DNA from: Micromussa lordhowensis
Taxonomy: Eukaryota > Cnidaria > Anthozoa > Scleractinia > Lobophylliidae
DNA length: 64,000 nucleotides
NCBI GenBank assembly: GCA_964020085.1
Contig: OZ026602.1
Span: forward strand, 30,032,977 to 30,096,976
Reading direction: 5' to 3'
Part shown: positions 19,976-27,789 of the stretch, one piece after another
Layout of the letters: every line of letters begins with the position of its first letter
Position numbering within the stretch: position 1 is the first letter of the stretch
The notes under the pieces: model-generated
Seen by the model: only the letters and a program-made list of their open reading frames with translations
Told to the model about the DNA's origin: nothing
Databases searched by the model: none
Position numbers and translations under genes: made by a program

Positions 19976-20602
19976 ATGTCTTCCGCGAATGTTCTACCAT
20001 CCGCGCCTCCTGAAAACATATACCCCCAAATTCAGCCTCCTGACTTCAGGATGCAAAAAGTTAATGAAATTTCTACCGCTCTGGCTAAAGAAGTTGACCA
20101 CTATCGAGCTGTTGCGAAAAAATATAAACGTCCCAAGAAGGTTTTCAACTTGAGTGTGGCTGGATCAAGCGTTCTTTCGGCCGCTTTTTCAAGTGCGAGC
20201 TTTGGTTCTGCTCTTTCTCTTGTCGGCCTATCGGCCATGTTGCCCCTTGGCGTCGTTGGTGGGTGTTTCGCTCTCGCTTCTTCAGGTTTAATAATTGCCT
20301 GCAAAAAGCTTGATTCGAAGATAAAGAAACATCAAGAGATTGTCACGCTTGCAATTGCAAAACGTGACACGATTGACCGACTTCTTTCCAAAGCGCTGAT
20401 GGACAATCAAATATCAGACGGCGAATTTCAGTTAATCATGGCTGAATTTTCGAAGTACAACGTGCTGAAAGACTCTGTTCGGGCGAAACTAACGCGGCAT
20501 TCGTCTTGGCCTGACGTTGAGAAGATTAAGAAAGATGTCCGAAGCGAAATGGAGGCAGATTTCCGAAAAAAAATATCCGCTCTAGCCGCCGTGTCGAATT
20601 AA
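19976..20602 (+). CDS. Intact two-span membrane protein, 208 aa
   Basis: ATG 19976, 15 bp after the previous stop. N-terminal Pro-rich tail (about 1-25), an amphipathic helix ending in HYRAVAKKYKR (40-52), a 45-residue Ser/Ala/Gly-rich hydrophobic hairpin with two spans (about 60-107), then KKLDSKIKKHQ and a helical tail with a DNQISDGEF turn. I recognise this as a common cnidarian Polinton protein of unknown function; a membrane-active or virion-membrane protein is plausible. The same order of parts recurs in the unrelated fragment at 33767-34309. Undamaged, unlike its neighbour. Confidence 0.8.
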   Translation: MSSANVLPSAPPENIYPQIQPPDFRMQKVNEISTALAKEVDHYRAVAKKYKRPKKVFNLSVAGSSVLSAAFSSASFGSALSLVGLSAMLPLGVVGGCFALASSGLIIACKKLDSKIKKHQEIVTLAIAKRDTIDRLLSKALMDNQISDGEFQLIMAEFSKYNVLKDSVRAKLTRHSSWPDVEKIKKDVRSEMEADFRKKISALAAVSN

Positions 20603-20629
20603 GATTTGAAAAATTTCATTCAGGCTTTC

Positions 20630-20700
20630 ATTTGAGCGTGACGCGTTATGCATGATGCGTTACACATGTCACGCGTGACGTGACAAAAAAAAATGACAAA
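20630..20700. repeat. Palindrome-rich CpG segment
   Basis: Contains the perfect palindrome GTCACGCGTGAC (about 20669-20680) with further copies or parts of GTGACG(CG) on either side, then an A9 run. Sites like this often bind dimeric proteins. It lies between the last membrane-protein gene and the hairpin locus; an origin-like or promoter role is possible but unsupported. Confidence 0.4.
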
Positions 20701-20709
20701 ACCCTAGTG

Positions 20710-20841
20710 GGGAGGTGCTCGGTGGCTGTTTCGTTTGCCTAGCCCCGGCTAGGTCTTTCCCGCCGCTGACAAGGCGGCTGTCCCTTCCCAGTTATACTCT
20801 GGGACTGAGTTGAGATCCCGGGGGATCTCTGAGCACCTCCC
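20710..20841. ncRNA. Candidate structured RNA: closing stem plus four hairpins
   Basis: GGGAGGTGCTC (20710-20720) is perfectly complementary to GAGCACCTCCC (20831-20841). Between them four hairpins follow one another: CCTAGC/GCTAGG (about 20738-20753, 4-base loop), CCGCC/GGCGG (20760-20777, 8-base loop), CCCAG/CTGGG (20787-20803, 7-base loop) and GAGATCC/GGATCTC (20812-20829, 4-base loop). Overlapping the 3' end is a further CCCAG/CTGGG hairpin (20839-20855). The segment is GC-rich while its surroundings are not, and it has no plausible protein. It does not match a tRNA or a ribozyme core I know. Strand and function are unknown. Confidence 0.5.
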
Positions 20842-20859
20842 AGTTATGTGCTGGGCCGC

Positions 20860-21094
20860 AGCGGGCTCACCCGGGGTTATCACCGCACACTCGGTCTCAC
20901 CCTCTACTCCTGACAAGTTCATGCACGTGCCTTTTAAGGAATCAGGGGCAGCCAACCCCACATCCAAGAGCACCACCAATCACTCGCTAATCGCCTATTG
21001 GGCGATCTCAGATATTTATGTTTCACGAAACCTGGCTCATAAGACTTGTGGTGCATTTTTTCTTCTTTGTAAAACGCATGCGCATACATATGAA
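20860..21094. other. Non-coding stretch after the hairpin locus
   Basis: No supported gene. An open frame crosses the hairpins but has no conserved features. A TTTT run at 20932-20935 would suit a Pol III stop if the hairpin locus is transcribed on the plus strand, and a small ATCGCC/GGCGAT hairpin lies at about 20989-21005. Confidence 0.4.
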
Positions 21095-21232
21095 ATGATC
21101 GTATTGATTCACACGATTTGGCACGCCACCACCGAACTTTTGTTGCCTTCTTGGCAAAAAGAAATCAGAGATATAACACATGAAGTCGTCAACGCGATGA
21201 AAGAAGCAAAAAAATATGAAACTGCTGTGTGA
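21095..21232 (+). CDS. Possible 45-aa ORF
   Basis: ATG 21095 to TGA 21230-21232. A short hydrophobic/aromatic start followed by an amphipathic helix rich in Glu, Lys and Ala. It has no start motif like the other genes and no recognised family; included only because it would otherwise leave the interval empty. Confidence 0.2.
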   Translation: MIVLIHTIWHATTELLLPSWQKEIRDITHEVVNAMKEAKKYETAV

Positions 21233-21361
21233 CGTTATGCTTGAAATATTTTTGCCTCATCAAAAACAAACCTGAATTTGCATACGCTCAAACGGTCGTC
21301 GCTTGTTTCCTGCTGTCTGGCACCATACATGAAATATTTCGCCTCGCTCGAATTTGCAGTT

Positions 21362-21676
21362 TCAAATATATAATGAAGAACTCTTTTCCCTTTCGTTCAA
21401 AATCTTAAGCAACCGTTTTTCGGTGCGTATTGATAAGATTATTTCTTTGCCGCCTGCTTCAATAACAACCTTGTCAATATCTGAATCTTCATAAATGTCA
21501 TCTGGTGAAGCAGTGGCATCTTCTTCATTTTTTGAGACAGAATAGTAGGCAATCAGCCCCAACGAGGCCGAAACCGAGATTGATATCAAAAGGCACGATA
21601 GTTTTAAGACGAGATCATTATATATCAACACATTGTATCCCTTGAATGAAAAATATTTTTGGCTCGCCACATGCAA
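21362..21676 (-). CDS. Possible single-span membrane protein, start unclear
   Basis: About 100 codons open on the minus strand. One clear membrane span (LSCLLISISVSASLGLIAYY) is followed by an acidic segment and a helical tail ending in a Lys/Arg/Glu-rich stretch. The frame has no ATG in a sensible place; it would need a TTG or an upstream exon or frameshift, so the N-terminus is uncertain and the gene may be damaged. It is arranged divergently to the gene at 21710 with an A/T-rich gap between them. Function unknown. Confidence 0.45.
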   Translation of the reverse strand: MHVASQKYFSFKGYNVLIYNDLVLKLSCLLISISVSASLGLIAYYSVSKNEEDATASPDDIYEDSDIDKVVIEAGGKEIILSIRTEKRLLKILNEREKSSSLYI

Positions 21677-21709
21677 ATTTGCATATAGAGAAATTTTGAA
21701 TATATAGTG

Positions 21710-21913
21710 ATGTGCGAGAGTGTACCCTTCGATTCTGAGGTGTTAAGAGAAATAATTCGGCAGGGGATGACAGATGAAGAATACAGAAATTTCCAAAATC
21801 TTGAAGGAGAGTTTGACGAGGCCCAAGAGCTGATTGAAGAAGACTTCGACGGGGTAGGAAGATCGTGCTTTCGGTTGTTGTGGCGAAGACTGATAATCAA
21901 GCATCCGCGTTAA
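21710..21913 (+). CDS. Small acidic protein, 67 aa
   Basis: ATG 21710, preceded within 10 bases by ATATATAG. Strongly acidic (many Glu/Asp) up to residue 50, with a GMTDEEYRNFQ helix, then a basic tail. No family recognised. It ends 2 bp from the stop of the convergent small basic gene, the same tight packing seen elsewhere in the element. Confidence 0.55.
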   Translation: MCESVPFDSEVLREIIRQGMTDEEYRNFQNLEGEFDEAQELIEEDFDGVGRSCFRLLWRRLIIKHPR

Positions 21914-21915
21914 AT

Positions 21916-22119
21916 TTACATGCCAACCAAAATATTGGCTAACTCGCGCGGGTCGATCTGCCTCAATTCATTCAAAACGTCTTCTGGCATAACAACCACT
22001 TTTTGTTTGCCTTTTCTTGCCCCAAGTATAAAGACTTGTTTGTCTTTCTCGGAAATAAGCCACTTTCCATCGTCTTTTTTAGCGCTTTGACTCAATACTC
22101 CTTTACGACCGCGACCCAT
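21916..22119 (-). CDS. Small basic protein, 67 aa
   Basis: ATG 22119. N-terminus MGRGRKG, many Lys/Arg, then a hydrophobic VVVMPEDVLNEL segment. A basic peptide of this size near the end of a Polinton could bind DNA (for example as a core or regulatory protein), but no family is recognised and no zinc site is present. Intact. Confidence 0.55.
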   Translation of the reverse strand: MGRGRKGVLSQSAKKDDGKWLISEKDKQVFILGARKGKQKVVVMPEDVLNELRQIDPRELANILVGM

Positions 22120-22158
22120 TGTTGTAATACATAATTATTGTAAATCTCTAAATGGGTT

Positions 22159-22407
22159 TCAAATCTGCATTAAAAACAAAGCGGTTAAGAGTCTTTGTCT
22201 TTCTGTTTCTCGCCCACAACCACGACATAGTTGTGTCTGACTCCTAATCCCAATACCACAACCCAAACAAGGTCGTGAAATTTTACTTCCGTTCCTGATC
22301 TTAAACCTGTGTGCTTTGCAATATTCTTCTCAGCAAGATTTCCCGCATATTTCGTGCTTTCCATTTTTCAACCATGGACAAATGTTGTATCCTCTGTGTC
22401 CTCGCAT
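22159..22407 (-). pseudogene. Cys-rich zinc-binding small protein, one in-frame stop
   Basis: From ATG 22407 the frame runs to TGA 22159-22161 (about 82 codons) with an internal TGA at 22330-22332 right after GKSC. It has a Cys/His-rich pattern: C-x4-W, H-x3-C-x3-C, then Y-C-x2-H and, after a basic stretch, C-x2-C, C-x2-C near the end (PCLGCG and LCRGCG). I recognise this Cys-rich peptide as recurrent in cnidarian elements of this kind; it most likely binds zinc and nucleic acid. It lies just inside the right terminal repeat. Confidence 0.65.
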
Positions 22408-22435
22408 TTTGCAAATATAGCGGCTTTCTCTAAAA

Positions 22436-22644
22436 GAGCCTTCGCTTTGCAATCGGGTGTCTTAATCCCAAGTAGTAAGGGAAGAGTCTGACAAATACTA
22501 CTTTTTACTGTGGGTCTTGAATTACCGAAATAACGCATTCAACGACGGGGCGAAGCAAGCTGAGACCCGGCGTTGAATGCGTTATTTCGGTAATTCAAGA
22601 CCCACAGTAAAAAGTGGTATTTGTCAGACTCTTCCCTTACTACT
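22436..22644. repeat. Right terminal inverted repeat of the Polinton, self-folding
   Basis: This is the mirror copy of 7504-7713, with the same 79-bp foldback near the tip and the same loop apart from one base (T to C). The outer edge is at 22644, followed by the ATGGC target copy at 22645-22649 and the resumed LINE frame. High identity between the two ends suggests that insertion was not ancient or that the ends were kept similar by replication. Confidence 0.9.
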
Positions 22645-22919
22645 ATGGCCAAAAAGGAGCTCTTCAAATTCAGACTAGTTGAGGATGAAACGTGCACTCT
22701 TTGTCTCCGACCAGACTCTATAGAACATACATTTCTAGACTGTACCATAACGGTAGTCTTTCACTCGAAAGCTACATGTATATCATGGTTCAATCATGAA
22801 AATGACACCAAAATCACACTTCCAAATAAACAAGTAACCTTTAACGACATCCCCCGATCTCCCAAGATTCAGACTACACCTTTTCGTCATTATTCTGAAA
22901 CAATACATTTACAGTTGTG
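22645..22919 (+). pseudogene. LINE ORF2, C-terminal Cys/His piece
   Basis: The LINE frame resumes at the Polinton edge with an ATG-like codon from the target site and reads KKELFKFRLVEDETCTLC, then DSIEHTFLDC: the C-x2-C-x7-H-x4-C knuckle found at the end of L1/Tx1 reverse transcriptases. It is cut again at about 22919 by the satellite-bearing element and ends at 24747-24834. Confidence 0.8.
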
Positions 22920-24746
22920 CAGTACAGGTCAGAGATAAGCGGTCTACGCACACGCAAAATGCACGCATCATTTTCGCACAAACGCGTGTCAAAAAACGCG
23001 TGTGAAAATGCGCGTTTACGCGCATTTCATGCGCATGTTTCCTTTTGTTATTCACTTTCATAACTGTGCTTTGTGTGGCATTCTTCTTTACAACAGAAAA
23101 CAAAACAAAAGGCAATTCCCACAAACGCCGCTAAAAGGATATCTCAACCGACAAAGCAACAGCCGATATGTTTTTTCTTTGCCGTGTTTTCCGATCGGGC
23201 TCTACAATCATATCACTGAACGAATGAAAAACAAGTTTGAATTTTCATATATCTGGTTCTACAAGTTATAAGCAAGTACTTAGAACGGGAAAACGCGTTG
23301 TTGTTGGAGTTTTAATTTGTAATGAAATTTATTTTGACGCGCCAGAAATGAACAGTGCTTGCGAGCGAACTTGAATTATGTTGTTTTCAACACGACATGC
23401 GACGCAACATTTGTTGTTGTCACGATTTTGTGACGTAAAGTTTGAGAAAAGAAACTGATTCTTATCTCTTATTTTGTAAGGCGTAAGAAAGTGCTTTAAA
23501 TGGGAAATGTTTCTTTGTTTAGCTTTTATTGGAAATGAAATCTATATTGACGAGACAGACATAACAAATTTTTGCGAGCGTTGTATGAAAAGTTAGACGG
23601 GCAATGCGTCATGTGTGACAACAGGTTCTTTTGATGATTTCTCGATGGGAAGTTTTGAATTTTCATATCTCTGGTTCTACAAGGCGTAAGAGACGGCTTG
23701 AAACGAGAAAGTGTTCCGTCGTTTAAGCTTTTATTTGAAACGAAATTCATTTTGACACGCCAGACATGAAGAGTTTTTGCGAGCGAATTGTAATAATGAC
23801 AAGCTGCACGTCATGTGTGATAACAGATTCTTTTGCGGATTTCGCGACAGGAAGTTTTTAATTTTTGTATCACTGGTTTTATAAGGAGCAAGAAAGCTCT
23901 TGAAACGGGAAAATGTTCCGTTGTGTAAACTCTTTTTTGAAATGAAATTCATTTTGACGTGCTAGACAAGACGAGTTTTCGCGAGCGAATTGTATGTATG
24001 AATTTTTATGTCAATAATGACAAGCGACGCGTCATGTGTGATAACAGATTCTTTTGCCAATTTCGCGACAGGAAGTTTTGAATTTTCATATCTCTGGTTT
24101 TATAAGGCACAAGTAAGCGCTTGAAACGGGAAAATTTTCCGTTGTTTAAGCTCTTATTGGAAATGAAATTATTTTTGACGCGCCAAACAAGACGGGTTTT
24201 TGCGAGCGGATTACATCTCTCTCATTTTTACAAAGACATGCGACTCTCGTCGACTTGTGTGACAATAATAGTAACCGATTCTTTTGACGATTTCGCGACA
24301 AGAAGTTTTCACTTTTCATATCTCTGGTTCTACAAAGCATAAGAAAGTGCTTAAAACGGGAAAGGGTTAATATTTTAACGCGTCCGACGTAAATATGGGG
24401 CGAGCAAATTATTGCCATGTTGTTTTAATCAAGACACGCGACACGTCATGTGTGAGTTTGGAGTTTTTATCCTTGGTTCTTGACGGCGTAAGCATACAAC
24501 ATAATGTAATTCAGCTTGAATTCGAGAGCATCGATGCTGTGTCTGGCGAAATATGATGACAAACAGCTATCAAAACTAACAATAAAATAACTACAATAGG
24601 CGAACAATAGGCTAACTCATAAATACTAATGACTTTGGTTTGTGCACGTATTTCATGCGCGTGTCAAAGACGCAGACACGTGCGTGTTTAACACGCAGGC
24701 GCGTTTTACACGTGCATTTTGGGCCCAATATCTTCGACCTGTACTG
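22920..24746. mobile_element. Inverted-end element filled with satellite repeats
   Basis: Ends CAGTACAGGTC (22920-22930) and its complement (24736-24746), with weaker inverted similarity continuing through a CAAAATGCACG block on both sides and CpG-rich ACGCG palindromes near each end. The LINE C-terminal frame stops at its left edge and resumes at its right edge, so it is an insertion. It has no transposase; the interior is a tandem array. A clean target duplication could not be assigned. Confidence 0.65.
23215..24440. repeat. Tandem array, about six units of 200-230 bp
   Basis: The phrase CTGGTT(C/T)TA(C/T)AAG recurs near 23253, 23671, 23873, 24094 and 24324, with a degenerate copy near 23463, giving steps of about 202-230 bp. 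Other unit landmarks also repeat: GCGAGCGAATT, GTCATGTGTGA(T/C)AA, TTCGCGACA and CTTGAAACGGG. Copies differ from each other by roughly 10-20 percent. Apparent peptides on the minus strand are repeats of one shadow frame. Confidence 0.8.
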
Positions 24747-24834
24747 TAAATGTTTGGACAAAAAAACAAACGTACAGGAATTCCAAAGAAAAGCGATATT
24801 ACAATGGCAAATAGAGAAATGCGCTCTTCCCTAA
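24747..24834 (+). pseudogene. LINE ORF2, final C-terminal residues
   Basis: Directly right of the satellite element the frame reads CKCLDKKTNVQEFQRKAI and then a Trp/Lys-rich end, stopping at TAA 24832-24834. It continues the Cys knuckle piece at 22645-22919. The LINE 3' UTR follows, ending in A-rich sequence at about 25198-25225. Confidence 0.65.
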
Positions 24835-25225
24835 GACACAGACTTTTTTTTCGCGAAGCTTTTTTCTGATTTAACTAGCCAATTGAAACAGACACACTAA
24901 ATCAAAAGCCCAAAATCATAACCTTATCCTTTTCTAACAGCAGTGTCCCTAAATCTACCTTGTAGTGTTAGTAGAAAGGAACTAACGTGCTGTTTTGTAA
25001 AATACTTCGAGACATTTTTTAAGCAGGCAAGTAAAGTCAATTATTGAATTGCGAGCGTATTGTAAGTCATGTTTAGTTTACCAATGTAATGCAAGTAACA
25101 TTAAATTAGGCTGTGAGAGACTGTTAGTGACTGTAATACAGTAAGTGGAATGATGTTGAGTAATGTAAGTAGTGTAATTTTAAAAAGTAGATAAATGCTA
25201 AAAAAATAAAAATCTTTTAAAAAAA

Positions 25226-26092
25226 GTGCTCCCGATATATTTCGAGGGCACAGACGGTTACATTCCGCAAATTTCCCCACACATAGAAGGAACTATGTAC
25301 ATCACATTAGGCAGAATTCTAAGTCACAGATTTCTTATGGTCGGGGTCTCTCCACCCTCACTTAATAAACTTTTTTTTACTGCTCTTCTTACTGGGAAGG
25401 AAAATGTTAGCGACCTGGATTTCCTAGAGAGGTTTTTGGACTACGTAAGTTATTATGACAATTTAAGACTCCAGGAGATTCTTGGAAAGTGTAACTCTCA
25501 AGACAGTCTTTCTGACGACCACATCAACTTCCTTTTGGAATTTGTCCGAGTTTGGTGTCAGTAAAATGCCAAATGCAAATAACCTAGAAACAATTCTAGT
25601 AAGTGTTGCCAAAACAGAGCTGTGGGATAAAGCTGTGATGGCAGCAGATGCCATGAAGAAAGGCATCTTAGAGGGAGTACACAGAATTGTAGCTTCCAGC
25701 CACCAAAGAGTTAGTAGTAGATCTCTATAGCTCTTTGAATGTGACAACTGATTACTATTGACAACCTAATTACTGTTGACAACCCGGAGGCAATGACAAA
25801 GGAGCAGCAAACTGTTTACATGTCTTTTAGAAGGTACATGTATGTGAGAAGCCTCAACGAAAAAGAACTGGCATGCCTGCTTCGTTATGTAACAGGTAGT
25901 TCCTCTCTTGCCGTTGAAACTATTAAAGTAACTTTCCATGCACAGGTGGGAAATCTGCCCCATGTTTCGGTGCATGTCTGCTTAGGAATTGTCGACTTGC
26001 CTTCCAGTGGCTATGAAAGTTTTCCAGACTTTAGATCACAGATGGCGGAACTGCTTAATAACGCAGACTCTTGGAAATTTTCACTAGCTTAA
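25226..26092 (+). pseudogene. HECT-like domain remnant
   Basis: Three frames in series: 25226-25564, about 25540-25730, and 25793-26092. The first holds a G-R-L-L/F-x-H-G-F block followed by PP-S-x-N-x-L-F; the last holds a LLRYVTGSSSL segment and a final C-lobe-like end (LPHVSVHVCLGIVDLPSSGYESFPDF). This order resembles the C-terminal lobe of HECT-type ubiquitin ligases as carried in cnidarian repeat families. The position of the catalytic Cys cannot be confirmed (a Cys is present in the VHVC segment). Frameshifts and two stops near 25730-25790 make it non-functional. The LINE tail abuts its 5' end, so its upstream part may be lost or displaced. Confidence 0.55.
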
Positions 26093-26237
26093 ATCAGACT
26101 ATGGCATGGCAAAATGTTGGAGAAATTATGTTTCTAGTCAACACAAGAGTTACCAAATCAGTTTATTATTCCTTTCATCCGAAATATATTGACGAGCCAA
26201 CCTTTTAGACAAATTCGCAAGACATTTCATAATAACG

Positions 26238-27781
26238 TTACCTAGATAATGATATATATATAAAAAAGGAAACCACTATCTGCAGCAGCAACATTCTCAT
26301 TAATACTGTTAGTGTCCATTGTTTCCTCATCATTTTCATCTTTGTCATAGGACCACATTGGTCCATTATGGAGACATGCCCATTTGTTCCCAAAGTGAGC
26401 ATACATTGTTTCCATCCACTGAATGTAATCCTCTGAGGCATGCAGGTTTGTAACATCCATCACGTGAAAAGAACTCACAGTTATACGAAATGAGGCCAAA
26501 AGGCATACACAGGATGGGCATTCTTGTTGTGCTGCCATCTGGGTTTACCTCCCCAATGCACTTGCATAGATGAAAAATTGTGTTGCTTTTCCCTTTGCTC
26601 CGCAAGTTTTGCATGCCATGGAGGGAAAGCTTCACAAAGTCTTTTGGTACAAACCATTTCAGGTCCTCACTGAAGTCTTGAATAACAACCTCTTCATATA
26701 ATTGTGTTAACAACTGCAACCGCTGACATGCAGATAGCTTTTTAAATTGATCAGCGACACTTTCTAGAAAATTCCCTGGTAAGAGTTTCTTTGGTATGGG
26801 ATTACGTACTGGGGAAGCATAAATCAAGGAAGAATGTGACTCAGGCAAGCTGCTGTCATTTGGGCTTGATAACTTGTCATCGCCAAAGTAATTAATTCCC
26901 AGTTTCTCCTCAGCTTCATCCACTGATCTGCACTGAGTACTTAGTTTCTTGGTGACCTTGCTTCGACATGCACTTCCTAAAAGAGGGAAAAGACAACATG
27001 AAAACATTAATTATGATATTAAGATCCAACTGTTCAACTACAAAATATAAATGACAATCACTTTATTAATTTAATTATTACTAACTTGGTATAACAGAGT
27101 TGAATCAGGAAGATAATTGTCCAAAAAGCATAATTTTATTATATTTTTATGTCAACTTGATGATGCTGTACATGCAATGTATGTATTAAATGTTTAAGAT
27201 AACATAAATAACTTCGGTCTTTAAATACTATGATTAAAAGATTTACATACCAGATCTTATGGGGAGACCAGTATGCTCTGCTATGGCCTCTGCACAGCTG
27301 TCCCAGAATGATGTGGATTTAGTGTGTGGCCAAGGCTTCTCCACCCACTCGCAGTCTTCTCCCAGGTCACAAAAAGAGGCAATATACTGCACCAGGGATT
27401 TAATTTCTCTGTCAGTCCAGGGAGCCCTGACAGATGTATCTTCTGATTGCAATCCCTGTGGGATTTCCAACAAAAAGAACATTAATCATTACAACATGCT
27501 GCAAATTCATATTCCACAAAATATGAAGGTTGAAAGGGGAACTGAAGCCAAAAATGTTTTTCTTAAGTGATTAAAAAATAATGGAATATAAAACAAAGTC
27601 CTATGCTATTTTCGATCTCAAACAACATTTCCCTCGCAAAAAAACCGACGCAACTTACAACTTCATTTCCAAATGACAGAGATTTCCTTGATCGCGAATT
27701 GCAGGCTTCTCTAGAGACTTTACTGGATGGTTTCCCAGGGGTAGAACCACTTGGACTACCTACTGGCCGCTTTTTCTTCAT
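26238..27781 (-). CDS. Unidentified SANT-like gene, at least three exons
   Basis: Exon 1 runs from ATG 27781 to 27659 (donor GTAAGT), exon 2 from 27455 to 27251 (acceptor CACAG, donor GTATGT), exon 3 from 26976 downward (acceptor TTTTAG). Phases agree across both introns. Exon 1 is basic and Ser/Pro-rich; exon 2 contains APWTDREIKSLVQYI, which looks like the first helix of a Myb/SANT domain, with a Trp-rich continuation; exon 3 is polar then helical, with an FHLCKCIGEVNPDGS block. Around 26465-26510 the frame changes, either a frameshift or a very short intron, before the last stretch to 26238. No family is assigned. It is convergent with the HECT-like remnant. Confidence 0.5.
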
Positions 27782-27789
27782 GCTTTAAC

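Larger units (their letters stand above)
7504..22644. mobile_element. Maverick/Polinton virus-like DNA transposon, 15.1 kb
   Basis: The element is bounded by about 209-bp inverted repeats that start AG and end CT, as Polintons do, and by a 5-bp candidate target duplication with one mismatch (ATGAC at 7499-7503, ATGGC at 22645-22649). It interrupts a LINE reading frame that continues on both sides. It encodes protein-primed polymerase B, a retroviral-type integrase, an A32-like packaging ATPase and probable major and minor jelly-roll capsid proteins, plus eight or more small proteins. No adenain-like protease was found. Most of the large genes carry stops or frameshifts, so this copy is defective. 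Polintons are related to adintoviruses; they excise, replicate by protein priming and reintegrate. Confidence 0.95.
1757..25225 (+). mobile_element. L1/Tx1-like LINE split by four nested insertions
   Basis: A two-ORF non-LTR retrotransposon can be followed across the region: ORF1 at 1757-2585, then ORF2 pieces at about 2880-3308 (endonuclease), 4726-5159, 5713-7503 (reverse transcriptase and downstream), 22645-22919 and 24747-24834 (C-terminus), ending in an A-rich tail near 25198-25225. Between the pieces lie other elements, and the protein frame picks up again on the far side of each, which shows they jumped into the LINE after it had inserted. The LINE itself is dead: it has frameshifts, stops and a lost RT catalytic box. 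The 5' boundary is uncertain. Confidence 0.85.

Noticed and set aside
20787..20855. tRNA gene, because of 5-bp stems with 7-base loops
   Set aside because: No acceptor stem, D-arm or T-arm consensus surrounds either hairpin in a tRNA-sized unit.
20810..21232. 140-codon ORF over the hairpin locus
   Set aside because: It crosses the stems, has no conserved pattern, and an opposing ORF of similar quality covers the same bases; composition explains both.
23526..24418. Minus-strand ORFs in the satellite
   Set aside because: They are the same shadow frame repeated once per tandem unit.
23215..24440. CRISPR-like array
   Set aside because: Units are long, diverged and contiguous, with no short constant repeat separating unique spacers, and the DNA is animal.
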